In this document: one piece after another, positions 1-10,425 of the stretch | Layout of the letters: each line of letters opens with the position of its first letter | Position numbering within the stretch: position 1 is the first letter of the stretch | Assembly: GCA_951640165.1 (NCBI GenBank) | Contig: OX621252.1 | Coordinates: forward strand, 3,814,501 to 3,878,500 | DNA: 64,000 bases | Direction of reading: 5' to 3' | Source of the DNA: Pseudoips prasinana | Taxonomy: Eukaryota > Arthropoda > Insecta > Lepidoptera > Nolidae | Position numbers and translations under genes: made by a program | The notes under the pieces: generated by a model | Seen by the model: the letters and a program-made list of their open reading frames with translations, nothing else | The model's database searches: none | What the model was told of the DNA's origin: nothing

Positions 1-200
1 AAAGGTTCTCGAGTGGCGACCAGGAACCGGAAGACGCAGCGTGGGCAGGCCCCCTACAAGATGGACCGATGATCTTGTGATGTCGCTGGAAACTTCTGGA
101 TATATTTCGAATAGCGCAAGACCGGCAATTGTGGAGATCTTTGGGGGAGGCCTTTGTCCAGCAGTGGACGTCTTTCGGACGATATGGTGATGATGATGGT
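1..200 (+). mobile_element. RTE-like LINE, 3' end fragment (left end outside window)
   Basis: Frame 1 reads K-G-S-R-V-A-T-R-N-R-K-T-Q-R-G-Q-A-P-Y-K-M-D-R then a stop, the degraded C-terminus of the LINE endonuclease/reverse-transcriptase polyprotein (compare G-S-R-V-A-T-R-T in the copy at 40.84-41.22 kb). It continues to the typical 3' end with GGCCTTTGTCCAGCAGTGGA and a short GATGATGAT tail. Stops show it is dead. Confidence 0.75.
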
Positions 201-484
201 CAAATTTTAGCCATGGCAGCCAGCCACAGCGGAGTCTAGCCATCTGGACGGCGCATCATGTTATCATATACAAATTCATATAAATTAACCTCCAATCAAA
301 TTAGTTTTAGGTTTGATTAAATAAAAATGTCTCTTATCTCTATTTGATTCAGCATGAGTTTGTGTTCAGATTGGCGATGAAGACTTGTTTATTCACTACA
401 GTTTTTGACAATAAATCAGTTTTTCTGAGATTTCATTGGTCAAACGGTGCAGAGATCTCTATTCATTAAACCACAATCAGCAAA
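201..484. other. AT-rich intronic sequence, nothing recognised
   Basis: Between the LINE tail and the first Helitron. No ORF, repeat or motif I can support. Confidence 0.5.
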
Positions 485-694
485 TCACACTAATATTATC
501 AAGGCGAAAGTTTGTAAGTGTGTATGTACTAAATATTACTAAACTTTACTAATACTAAACTTTCACAATCTTCACGCAAAAACTACCGAACGGATTTTGA
601 TGAAACTTTGTAGTAATATAGCATACATATCCGAATAACACATAGGGTTTAATTTATAAAGTTTAACCCGGGTAAAAGCGCGGGGCACTGCTAG
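485..694 (+). mobile_element. Non-autonomous Helitron (Lep1-type)
   Basis: Begins TCACACTAATATTAT and ends CACTGCTAG, with a short GC-rich inverted repeat (CCCGGGTAAAAGCGCGGGG, imperfect) about 10 bp before the CTAG terminus. This TC...hairpin...CTRR structure, inserted between A and T without target duplication, is that of Helitrons. Internal pieces (AAGTTTAACCCGGGT, ACGGATTTTGATGAAACTTT) recur in the other copies of this window. Confidence 0.8.
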
Positions 695-1446
695 TAAACG
701 AATAAAACTAATACTATTTCTTATGCTATTTCTTATCCACGTTAAGATACACATTCCTTGTGTAATTGGCATTTATTATAACTCCTGGTGAGTGCAGGTG
801 CCCTGGTACATCTGGTGGTCAATGTGACAATATCGATGGCTTTCTTGAACGCGACACAGTAAGTATGATAAATTGATAAAGCGATTAATTAATATAAAAA
901 GTTCTTATTGTATAGTAAAATATATACATACAGAATACAAACTGGATATTATTGAGTTTGTAAACACCGACCCGTATTTGGAAATAGTTTTCTTGAAATA
1001 AAAAAAAACAGTAAAATAATAATTTTATCAGCTTCATTTTTTATTTAATTTCCAACAATGTAATATGTTAATTTTACTAAATTATTCAAAGACTATAATG
1101 ACTATAACGCATGTGTTAGGAGGTTTTTTAAATGGTAAGCGATTTAGACAATTGCTAGCGTTTTACCGTACCGTGCATTGATTCTTACGAGCTTTTGACT
1201 TTGCGAAATTCCAATATAAATTTAGTTCAAATATGAATTTTGTCTTTTTTTAAAACAGTAATTAATCTCGAGATACATGCATAAATTATTTACACAGATC
1301 AAATACTTATTGAAAAAAAAACAAGTTTAAAAGGCCTATTATAACCACTTAAGCACACATTTTAAAGATTTTATATCGTCAAGTTGGATTATAATGTTAC
1401 TAGTGAGTAAGCGAGTGTCCTCACTGTTTTGTTTTTAAATAAATAA
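695..1446. other. AT-rich intronic sequence without gene
   Basis: No coding evidence on either strand. A weak CTACCGTGC-like motif near 1167-1176 (TACCGTACCGTGCATTG) resembles the local repeats that follow but is too degraded to assign. Confidence 0.45.
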
Positions 1447-1740
1447 TTAGATACAATCAATAGAGTCATCATATCCACCCATAGATAATCCAGTTCTTAC
1501 GACGCGGCAACGACGAAAAAATTTACAAAATGAATAACTATAAACAATAATTACAATATAACAACTTAATATCGCTCTTACTGCATTTATGAATACTAAA
1601 CCCAATGAATATGTTGTGTTTTTTTTTTGCAATTCTTCCGATAATAATTAATTGGCATGCGTATATGTATACTACGACTTGACGGGTGTGCTACCGTGCG
1701 TCATTAATTAACCTTATACAATTGTCATGCCATCTCAAAA
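1447..1740. repeat. Local dispersed direct repeat, copy 1
   Basis: Contains, in order, CCACCCATAGATAATCC, AATGAATAACTATAAACAAT, ACAATATAACAACTTAATAT, TAATTGGCATGCGTATATGT and CTACCGTGCGTCATTAATTA at 1691-1710. The same order of motifs returns at 1850-2600 and 2715-2945. No match to a transposon I know. Confidence 0.6.
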
Positions 1741-1849
1741 AACTAGAATTTTTTAATAAGTTATGTTGTAATTACACTACAAAGTAGCTAAGCGCACCTA
1801 CAGTTTATTTAAAGGTTAGTTAAAATATATAATTAAAAGATATCCATTA

Positions 1850-2600
1850 CGTCATAGTTTGACTAGGTCTACAAGAAACAGGCGAAATGAATAACTATAA
1901 GTTATAATTGCAACGTAACAACTCAATATTATAATGCAGTGATGAATAAGTAAACAAACCAAGTATAGTATAGTACTTTATATGTATTGCAATCTAGTCT
2001 AGAGACTAATAAGTTATTTTATATTAACCTAAACTTCTACATAAACATAATTAATGCTAAGAATCAGTCAACCGACTTTCTTTAGTCATGTCTGTTAAGG
2101 GGAAGACACTTTGTTCATGTGTTCTTTAAATTACACTAGCAGTGCCCGCGGACTTCGTTCCGAGTTATAAATATTTTTATCCCTGCCCGTTTCTCCCGCA
2201 ACTTGGATTACATTATTCAAAATTAAGTAAAATACGTTATTAATTTTGCATTTTTTCATATCACCTATGACACTCCACAATAACGTAGCTTTCTATTGGT
2301 GAAATAATTTTGAAAATCGGTTCAGTAGATCCAGAGATTACCTCTTACAACGTCACAAACTCACAAACGTTACCTCTTTATAATATTAGTATAGATTATT
2401 TGTATCACCAAAATTTAGTAATCATTAAGGACGACACTAGTTCTTAGGTATAGGTAATGAATAATAAAACGCGATTAATGTGTTGATTTTTAAATTATTT
2501 CAATACCAATCAATTAGTATGCGTGTATGTGTAGCGACTTGAAGGATCTGCTACCGTGTTCCATAAATTAACCTTATAAAATAGACTTGCGATTAAGATC
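1850..2600. repeat. Local dispersed direct repeat, copy 2, split by a Helitron
   Basis: Left part has GAAATGAATAACTATAAGTT and ACGTAACAACTCAATATTAT; right part has CAATTAGTATGCGTGTATGT and CTACCGTGTTCCATAAATTA at 2551-2570. The Helitron at 2136-2395 lies between, so the repeat is older than that insertion. Confidence 0.5.
2136..2395 (-). mobile_element. Non-autonomous Helitron, longer subfamily
   Basis: Minus-strand element: CTAG terminus at 2136-2139 beside the GCCCGCGGACTTCG GC-rich block, 5' end ...CTATACTAATATTATAAAGAGG at 2395. Internal CAATAGAAAGCTACGTTATT differs from the shorter copies, so this is a distinct subfamily. Confidence 0.7.
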
Positions 2601-2714
2601 GCATAACAATTTTAACTAGCATAATTAATTATGTTGGTTTACTAAATTTATAAAAATAGTAAGTTGAACTCTTATCGCACTCACTCGTTTTATTAAAAAA
2701 GTTAAAGTATACAT

Positions 2715-2945
2715 TTATCTATTATCTAAAATCTACCCGTCTACCCATGGATAGATAAATTCTTACAAAAATAATTGCAATATTATAGTCATAATTACAA
2801 GATAACAACTCTATACTAAACCGCAATTTATTATTTTTTTTGTCCTTTCTGTAATGTCTAATTGGTATGTCTATATTGCAACAACTTGACAGCTCCACTA
2901 CCGTGCGCATTAATTGCCCTTATTCATTGTCATGCAACCTTAAGA
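2715..2945. repeat. Local dispersed direct repeat, copy 3
   Basis: Motifs in the same order as copies 1 and 2: CTACCCATGGATAGATAAAT, ATAATTACAAGATAACAACT, CTAATTGGTATGTCTATATT and CTACCGTGCGCATTAATTGC at 2897-2916, then TTGTCATGCAACCT (copy 1: TTGTCATGCCATCT). Confidence 0.55.
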
Positions 2946-4410
2946 CAACACCGGGATTAGCGTGATACGACAACAGTAATACAGATCAAAATGGAGTGAA
3001 CAAAATAGTTATATCACGTTTAAAATGTATGAAATTTTACAAATTCATAATTTGCGGGTAATATTATGACAAATATAAAATAACTACATAAATATACTAC
3101 ACATGAAATAACAATTTAAAACGTGATCTTTTGTTTTAAGGTGACTTTGTAATTTTTTTATCCCTCGAAGATAAGTTTTTAAAACTGTTTGATAGACATA
3201 CTATATGCTTTTTTGGAAGCTAGTGTGCGGCGTGCTTTACCGTGCATGATAACCCATAAAAGTGTGCAGCCCGCCTTCTCAAGTTAGATTATTTTGTCTA
3301 TACTTCATTTCTTTTTTCTTTAGTATGTGCTCTCTGCTATGGTGCCCGTATTAAGTATCTATAATTTTATATTCAATAAATCTAGTAAGTAGTATTGGAT
3401 AATCATGCGTCAACACCTTAAGTTACTTGAATAATTCTTATCACTCCGTGTCCCCAAATTTACTCCGCCACTTAAACTGCGTATCCAAATGTCTTCATAA
3501 AAAAAACAAAAAAAAATAATAACACCACAAAATATACGGGGAACATTAGAAAATTTCCGTCGAAAGCTTTGTACGAACATCTAAATATAGCAAAAACAAT
3601 ATATTTAGTACATCCCCGTGATATCTGCATGAGATCCTCGGAGACCGAACAGGTGCGTCCGTGTCACATAAATAGGAATAACTCCGCCCTTTTTAATATA
3701 CCTAGATTTAGTGTAAGACCCTGATATAGGGGCTCTAAGAATGTACGGGTTTCACACGAATATAAGGGGTTTTTCGCGCAATATAACTTGACGTGAGAAT
3801 ACATTAATCAAAGGACCAGAGCGAAGGATTTTTCGTTTGATATTGTGTCTGTAAGTTATGGCGCCCTGGTATTTTAATATCTTTGTGCATACTTTGTAGT
3901 TTTGGGTGACATCTTTGTAGGGAGGGTACGAATGTACATACCTACATACATCTTTTCTTAAATATAATATGTATGAATAATAAATATAAATAAAATGCCT
4001 GCGATCATACTCATTGTTATATCCACAAATGGAGTTATTCCTAGATCCCTGAAAATCAACCTTGCAAGTTTAGGGCTTGATATCTGGCTGGAGAGTTACA
4101 TGCAGAAGGCGGTTTCGCTGGCGAATGCCAGGATTGTGGGGAAATTTCTCTCCATGCAGCCCATATATTTTATGAGTTGTATTAGTATTAAAATACCCTT
4201 ATATTATAATATATTGTAAATAATATTGGAAATAAACACGTGATAATAAATCATTTATTTCTCTCATTAAATTTTGACAAGTAAGTTAGCAATCAGTAAA
4301 AGATATAACTAAGTCAAATCTACCTTGTGAGAGCTGGTGCCCGCGGTAGGTTTACTAAAAAAACCTGTCATACATGTCACCAGAAATACATTGGGAAAAC
4401 TAACACTCTG
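2946..4410. other. AT-rich intronic sequence without gene
   Basis: No recognised exon or element. A 74-codon reading frame at 3995-4219 has no family resemblance or splice context and is treated as chance. Confidence 0.45.
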
Positions 4411-4612
4411 CCATTTAATCCCAAACTAGGCAGAGCTAGTACTATGGCAACCAAATTACAAATATATTTTTAAATACATACATATTATAGATAAATTTTA
4501 CCCAGACACAGAACCAATAATGTGCTCACCACAAAAAGATTTGTCTTGGGTTTGAACCCACGACCTCTGACTTGACAGCCAGGGTCACTAACCAGTAGAC
4601 TAACATGTCAGT
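4411..4612 (-). mobile_element. tRNA-derived SINE (family C)
   Basis: Read on the minus strand: degenerate A-box region AGTCTACTGGTTAGTGACCC, B-box-like GTCGTGGGTTCAAACCC, then GACAAATCTTTTTGTGG and tail CATAGTACTAGCTCTGCCTAG. The head is tRNA-like but mutated. Confidence 0.75.
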
Positions 4613-4660
4613 ATTGGTAAAAATTCTGGGTTGTTTACCCAATTAATAAATGTTAGTGAT

Positions 4661-4896
4661 ACAATGTCACACAGATCATCCCAGCCCCAAACTAAGCAAA
4701 GCTTGTACTATGGGTACCAGGTGACGATATACATACTTATATAGATAGATAAATACTTAAATACATAGAAAACATCCATGACTCAGAAACAAATATTCGT
4801 GATCATCACACAAATATTTGCACTTACCGGGATTCGAACCCAGGACCACCAGCTTCGTAGGCAGGAGCACTACCAACTAGGCTACGGTGACCGTCA
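4661..4896 (-). mobile_element. tRNA-derived SINE (family B), full head
   Basis: On the minus strand the head reads TAGCCTAGTTGGTAGTGC (A box) and GGGTTCGAATCCCGG (B box) at consensus spacing for RNA polymerase III, then GTGCAAATATTTGTGTGAT and the tail CATAGTACAAGCTTTGCTTA. A second copy lies in the same orientation at 6362-6593. Confidence 0.85.
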
Positions 4897-5001
4897 ATAA
4901 GTATATAAACATGAAAGCTTTAGCTTAGCAGGAAACTCAAATTCTAGTCTATACTGTTTTGTGGACACAGTTATAGTTCTTAAGAGTACCTTGTCCTTAT
5001 A

Positions 5002-5280
5002 TCTATACATATAATAAAATTGTAGGAAAGTCAAAACTGTACATTAAATATTTTTTTAAAAGAATACTTGTGACGTGAGCTACAATGGATAACGAAGCGA
5101 AAAATATAGTTTTTAGAATTTTTGTCTGTGTGTCTGTTTGTCTGTATGTATGTCCGGGCTTATCTCAAAAAGTACTGCATGGATTTACTTCAAATTTTGC
5201 ATAAATATTACTAAGAGGTCGGGTCAACATATAGGGTACATATTATCACGCTATCACCTACGGGGGAGGGGCACAGCTAG
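5002..5280 (+). mobile_element. Non-autonomous Helitron, (TG)-rich subfamily
   Basis: Starts TCTATACATATAATAAAATT and ends GGGCACAGCTAG followed by T. Internal TTGTAGGAAAGTCAAAACTG, a GTCTGTTTGTCTGTATGT run and TCCGGGCTTATCTCAAAAAG recur in reverse orientation at 28118-28430, defining a subfamily. Confidence 0.8.
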
Positions 5281-5460
5281 TAAATAAATAAAAAAAAACA
5301 ATAAGCGTGACTGCGACAGTGCATGTTAGTAGTCTGTGTCTAGGTAAAAATATCTACTTCATCCGTTTTCATGTAGTATCCAACATAAGATAGCATATGA
5401 TAAGATACGATAACTCTTCTAAGGAAACAAAGATACAATACACATCACAAATTGTACAAT

Positions 5461-5804
5461 CGGGTTATGGGATTATCACCTTAAATTTTTTTATATTTAT
5501 ATTTTTCTTTTAAGGATATTATTATTAATATTTGTACCAAGATATTGTATGAAACTATTTAATGATGTACTTTTGATATAATGGTTGCTTTGCTCTGTAT
5601 TTTGATTGTCATTTGATGTTATGATTTACAGTTTTATCAGATACTTAATGAAAAAATATACGATTTTGCCGAAATATCCCTTTACATTTTAATAGGAGAC
5701 ATCTGGCCCGTTATTCTAAACTGGTCCCGGCGAATCTACCCATATATATTTTAAAAAGTGGACATCTGGCCAGATTTTGCATGGGCGAGATGTCCCATAA
5801 CCCG
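5461..5804. mobile_element. 344-bp MITE with 12-bp inverted ends and TACAAT target duplication
   Basis: Left end CGGGTTATGGGA, right end TCCCATAACCCG, exact inverted copies; both flanked by TACAAT (5455-5460 and 5805-5810). Near the right end the motif GACATCTGGCC occurs twice (5699 and 5761). No coding capacity. The transposase superfamily cannot be decided from the ends. Confidence 0.8.
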
Positions 5805-5810
5805 TACAAT

Positions 5811-6361
5811 CTATAGATAACCTAAGCAGGGATTGGAGTATGCAGTAACAGAGATGGGGTACTTACTAGTGAGGGTAGGCATTTTACAAAACGGTACTTA
5901 ACTACTATTACTAAAAAAAACAGCAAGTTGTTTAGGTACCTATCAAAAATAGTATCTAAATCGATCCACAAACAACGGAGACATCGCGGTACATACATAC
6001 AGTTACAACCTCCTCTTTAGAAGTCGGTAGTTACGTATAATATACGGCGAAGTTAGTAAATCATAGTAGTAATTACTAATTACAATCACCTGAAGTCCAC
6101 AACTCCATACAAACGAGGTTGGTCGCGTCTATCGCACGATCTGAACAACAAGTCGCATAAAGGAGAGTGGTCAAAATTGGACGGTCGTATCTAAGGGACG
6201 AGGGTAGTTTAGATAAGACAGCCAGCAGGTTGGAATAGGGGCGCCACTGAGCTTTATCAATACGTATATTTGTTATGTTTATCTAAATATACTAGAGTTG
6301 TTTTAGAATCAGTTTAATTGTGGACTTGTAAACGTTTTAATAGTAATAATAATATCTCGGG
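5811..6361. other. Intronic sequence without gene
   Basis: Nothing recognised between the MITE and the next SINE. Confidence 0.45.
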
Positions 6362-6593
6362 ACAATGTCACACAGATCATCCTAGCCCTAAACTAAGCAA
6401 AGCTTGTACTATGGGTACCAGGCGACGATATACATACTTATATACATAGATAAATACTTATATACTTACATAGAAAACATCGATGACTCAGAAACAAATA
6501 TTCGTGCTCATCACACAAATATTTGCACTTACCGGGATTCGAACCCAGCTTTATAGGCAGGAGCACTACCAACTAGGCTACGGTGACCGTCAA
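6362..6593 (-). mobile_element. tRNA-derived SINE (family B), internally deleted head
   Basis: Close match along its length to the 4661-4896 copy, but about 15 bp between the B box and the anticodon-arm region (GGACCACCAGCTTCG in the other copy) are missing, so the head is shorter. A box TAGCCTAGTTGGTAGTGC is intact. Confidence 0.85.
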
Positions 6594-7204
6594 ATACTTT
6601 CAGGTTTGACTCCTGATACACAAAAGAAGGGTTAAGTTTGAAGTTTTATTGTGTATTTGTGGTATCTAAAAACTCAAATATATCGGCCAATTTCAGTGTG
6701 GTTGAGACGCTCATAGCCAGTTGACCGCCTATGTGTCTTATTTCTTATCATTTCCGTGCTTCAGGCGGCTTGTTAAGGTCCCAGTTGTATTCATTAGACA
6801 AAGGTCGTCAAGCCAAACTAACTGGCTCCGGGGACATCTCAGACACACGGGTATCCACTGCCTTTCCATGACTCTTAGTCCAGGACTAGTGGCTTTTCTC
6901 ATATTAAGGTAAAGTTGGAGTTACACAAAATCTCTTTAAAATCCGATTCCCCTGCGTTTATATTTCGAACCCCAAAGGGATGCCCGAAGGTGCAGATTAC
7001 TTAGTTTATAAGCTTATTTGCTAGATGTTATAAACCTCAGCTGCTTGTTTAAAAGGCTCCTAGAATGACTCTAAAAATCATGAAAAGAAAGGTATTGGCG
7101 AGTTCGCAGTCCTGCTCTGAGTTTGAATCTACCTGGACTATATTCTGTAAGACAGACGTGCTTCCCTAGTCAAACAGATCTTATTTTTAAAAACAACGAC
7201 CGCA
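6594..7204. other. Intronic sequence without gene
   Basis: A 63-codon frame at 6721-6912 has no recognisable similarity. No repeat identified. Confidence 0.45.
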
Positions 7205-7382
7205 CTAGCAAAATTAATCCCTATGTCGTGGGGTACTGTGCAAACATAATAAACGGACACAAAGTAAACCCAGACTCAGAACATATACTTATGGGTCACA
7301 CAAATAGTTGTCCTGTGTGGGAACCGAACCCGGGACACGAAGTGACGAGGCGACTCTCTTAACCGCTGCACCACATAGCGGT
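7205..7382 (-). mobile_element. tRNA-derived SINE head and body
   Basis: Minus strand: ATGTGGTGCAGCGGTTAAGA (A-box region), CCCGGGTTCGGTTCCCAC (B box), GGACAACTATTTGTGTGA, then GTTTATTATGTTTGCACAGT at the far end. Its head differs from the other families here, suggesting a different tRNA ancestor. Confidence 0.7.
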
Positions 7383-7730
7383 TTACTGTCATCCTCTACT
7401 TGACTTAAAGCTATTCTAGAGCTGTAAAACAAATTTTTATAGGAAATTTATACTAGATTTATTTAATATATATTTTGGGAGTAACCCCTTAGAGGTGTGT
7501 CACTTACACCTCTATGCGGTAACAGGAGTCGTCACGTATTGTCTATTACAGAGTGACTTGTGAAGGAGCCGGAGCGCAGAATGTGCAAGCAGATAGCCAG
7601 TAATGGCGAACGTGAGGGTAATGAAACAAGTGCGGAAGAGTGGACCACACCTATTAGAAAGAGATACATATAAGTTTATTTAAGTGAAACTTCTTGTGCG
7701 GCGATTGGATGGTCGATAAGTTGACGAGAA

Positions 7731-7826
7731 TTTGACTGGTCTGGTGCTCTAGTGATAACTGACCCCATCCAGGATAAATCTTTGTGTGATGTGCACGATC
7801 ATTTGTTCTGTGTGATTAATCTACAA
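7731..7826 (+). mobile_element. SINE (family C), left part, interrupted by a Helitron
   Basis: CTGGTGCTCTAGTGATAACT is a worn tRNA-like head, followed by CCAGGATAAATCTTTGTGTG and CGATCATTTGTTCTGTGTGA. The body resumes after the Helitron at 8013 with TATATATGCATGTTTATATG, matching the uninterrupted copy at 48636-48845. Confidence 0.65.
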
Positions 7827-8012
7827 CTAGCTATGCCCCGCGGTTTAACCCACGTTAAACTTTATAAATTATAGCCTATATGTTATTCGGATATATAAGC
7901 TGTATTACTAAAAAAGTTTCATCAAAATACGGCCAGTAGTTTTTGCGTGAAGAAGTAACAAACGTACACACTCACACACTCACAAACTTTCGTCTTTATA
8001 ATATTAGTGTGA
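7827..8012 (-). mobile_element. Non-autonomous Helitron inserted in a SINE
   Basis: CTAG terminus at 7827-7830, then CTATGCCCCGCGGTTTAACCC; 5' end ATAATATTAGTGTGA at 8012. Flanking SINE sequence joins as ...ATCTACAA|TATATATGC..., the expected A|T insertion with no duplication. Confidence 0.85.
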
Positions 8013-8090
8013 TATATATGCATGTTTATATGAGTAAATTTGGTTACCAGTTGTCAGATCTGTGTATTAATATCCTAAGATATGTATTAT
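8013..8090 (+). mobile_element. SINE (family C), right part
   Basis: Tail continuing the 7731 copy: GTTTATATGAGTAAATTTGGTTACCAGTTGTC, ending in (TAT)n at 8087-8100. Degenerate. Confidence 0.5.
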
Positions 8091-8100
8091 TATTATTATA

Positions 8101-9324
8101 AAGACCTGAATTTTAAGGGTGTGTCGCGTTTAAATACATTTTGTTCTATGAGTGAGAAGAAAGATTTATGATGTAAAGAGAAAATGAAACAGTTATTTAA
8201 TCCGACGCCACGGAAGTGGAGAAAAATAGAGCCACATAATATATACAAAGCGATAGAATGATATAGTATCGCGAAAGGGAATGTTGTAGGTATACGCCTC
8301 AGACGCTATATATGAACTGGGATACGTATAATATCTTACTCTCTGTGTACGGCACTCCACGTGTATTTTTTCTTGTAAAGCGATATGGTAACAAACAACA
8401 AAACAGCCTATCTAAATTTATAATTTTATGAATATAATATAATTAAAACGCCTAATTAATTTAACTAACGATGAACTAAACAGGTTTAATCTCAAATTTC
8501 TATGTAAACTGTTCTGTACAAGTCGTTTTTATAGAAATAATCGTGTTTTAACTAATTAAAAGCGCTTATAATGGCTTTATGTGAGTATGTATAACACTTC
8601 TCTATTCATTGTTTTTAATTTAATATAACAATCTATACACACATGAAACACCAGGACACCATAAAACTAGGTAATTCTACATTTAGGCCGTAATTCAGTT
8701 AGAGCACAAAGAATTTGACAGATTAAAAATGTCTAAATTCTATTTTAAATAAATTTATATAACATTGACTTCGCGCGTCGACCAATCATGAACTTATCTA
8801 CTAAAGAACTCTATCACAAACTCGCATAATATTAATTTTATAATATATTTTCATTTCTTAAAATTCACAAACCAGGAGATAATAAAGTAGAAGATATAAC
8901 AAGCGTCAAAGGATGGCGATGTCACAAAATAACACGCATTTTTCTTTCTATTAACCATATTTCTAAGTATTTTTTTCAAATCACCTACCAGGAGTTAATA
9001 AAATATAGGATATGTCCAGCGCTGTCTGATATAATATTACAACAAGCTCGGGTTGCCTTAAGGAGTTAGCGCACCGGAATAATCCTAGATAAATTGTAAG
9101 ATAGGCCCATAGACCTACCTGAGAACTGACGGATTTGCTAATATTAGAAAATCCTTCTATTTTGTTTATTTTTTTACTGCGTGGGATTTAGTGTTGGGAC
9201 ATGTATAGACTAGATTTCAAGTCTAACATGCAAATTAATCGATAAATAATAAAATTTTAAATTCTATAAACTAATTAGATTTTTTAAAACTATCTACTGT
9301 CACTAGGGGATTATTTTAAACTAC
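8101..9324. other. AT-rich intronic sequence without gene
   Basis: No exon or transposon end recognised. Two related stretches, ACAAACCAGGAGATAATAAA near 8867 and TCACCTACCAGGAGTTAATA near 8981, about 115 bp apart, suggest an old local duplication. Confidence 0.4.
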
Positions 9325-9640
9325 CAAGCATACATCACATTGCCCATCTGATGGTATGCGATTACTGTAGCCTGTAATACTTGCTACACCCATGGCATAA
9401 TTTATGCCCTGACCAACTTTCCCACACAACGACATCAACATAATAATGGTCGAAGGCTTTCACACCTTCACCGGAAAATTAAGACCAGCGAAAGCTCAAG
9501 CCGTCTAGAAATAAAAATGACAATCTCAGTACACTAGAGGACACCCCCTTTTGGGCTGAAACCTCTCGGTCACCCATCTATAGACTGGACGCTACCTGGC
9601 CTATCACTTACGAACAGATAAAGATAGCAAGCCATGAGCG
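9325..9640. repeat. Degraded repeat shared with 52.92-53.13 kb
   Basis: Contains GCCCATCTGATGGTATGCGA and GGTCACCCATCTATAGACTG (9568-9587); the second is matched with one difference at 53060-53079. Such blocks are common in Lepidoptera, but I cannot assign the family. Confidence 0.5.
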
Positions 9641-10093
9641 CCACCTCCCCATTTCCCCCCTTTTCGTTATATATACTAAACATACTTAATTGAGTATTAC
9701 AACAATATCAGCATACCCAATACTCTTTTTTACCTTATTTTCTGAAAGTTAATAGCAATACCTCCTTATAAAACCAATGTCCATGGAAATATTACTCAAT
9801 TTTCCCTTTTTCCCCCTTATTTAGGGGAAAGGAGCCTCATAAGTTTTACTTTTGGACGGCACGGCCAAATTGCGAGCAAATCCAGAGAATAAGAATTTAT
9901 TAATATTGGCACGACAAATACTGGACGGAATTAAGTTATAAAATGTATACTGAGACACTGTGTGTAGGAATAACTTGATCGTGAGCTTGGAACTAAGCAA
10001 TTTAATACTTGTTAACTTAAGATATACAAGCTTAAATATAACTTAGAAAAGTAATTTTAGACACTAGTCGGGAATAGTCCATGTTAATTGACG
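9641..10093. other. Intronic sequence without gene
   Basis: AT-rich with a C-tract (CCCCATTTCCCCCC near 9647) and a CCCTTTTTCCCCC tract near 9804. Nothing else recognised. Confidence 0.4.
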
Positions 10094-10217
10094 ACGGCCG
10101 ATTTGCGTGGTTGGTGGATACTTACATTTCGTTTCGTGGGTTCGATTCCCACCCAGGACAGATATTTGCGTGCATGAATATGTCTGTTTGTCTTTTGTCG
10201 GGGTGTTATTATCTATA
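10094..10217 (+). mobile_element. tRNA-derived SINE (family A), 3'-truncated, first arm of an inverted pair
   Basis: Head GCGTGGTTGGTGGATACTTA, B box GTGGGTTCGATTCCCACCC, then GGACAGATATTTGCGTGCAT and TATGTCTGTTTGTC. Stops where an oppositely oriented copy begins. Confidence 0.75.
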
Positions 10218-10425
10218 TATATCCTGGAACATTATTTACACACGGCCATCTGATCCCAAACTAAGCAGAGCTTGTACTATGGAAACCAAATAACTGATAT
10301 ACTACATATACTACTTTTCTTTTGTAAATACATAAGTACTTATATAGATAATTACACCCAGACTCAGGACAAACAGACATGTTCATCCACACAAATATCT
10401 GTCCTGGGTGGGAATCAAACCCTTC
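10218..10425 (-). mobile_element. tRNA-derived SINE (family A), second arm of an inverted pair
   Basis: Tail first: ATCCTGGAACATTATTTACA, CGGCCATCTGATCCCAAACT, CTTGTACTATGGAAACCAAA, then GACAAACAGACATGTTCATC and GTCCTGGGTGGGAATCAAACCC. Its head region is the inverted match of the adjacent plus copy. Confidence 0.8.

Noticed and set aside
4817..4893. tRNA gene-like sequence with good A and B boxes on the minus strand
   Set aside because: It is the head of a SINE: the same head recurs at 6.5 kb followed by the same non-tRNA body and tail.
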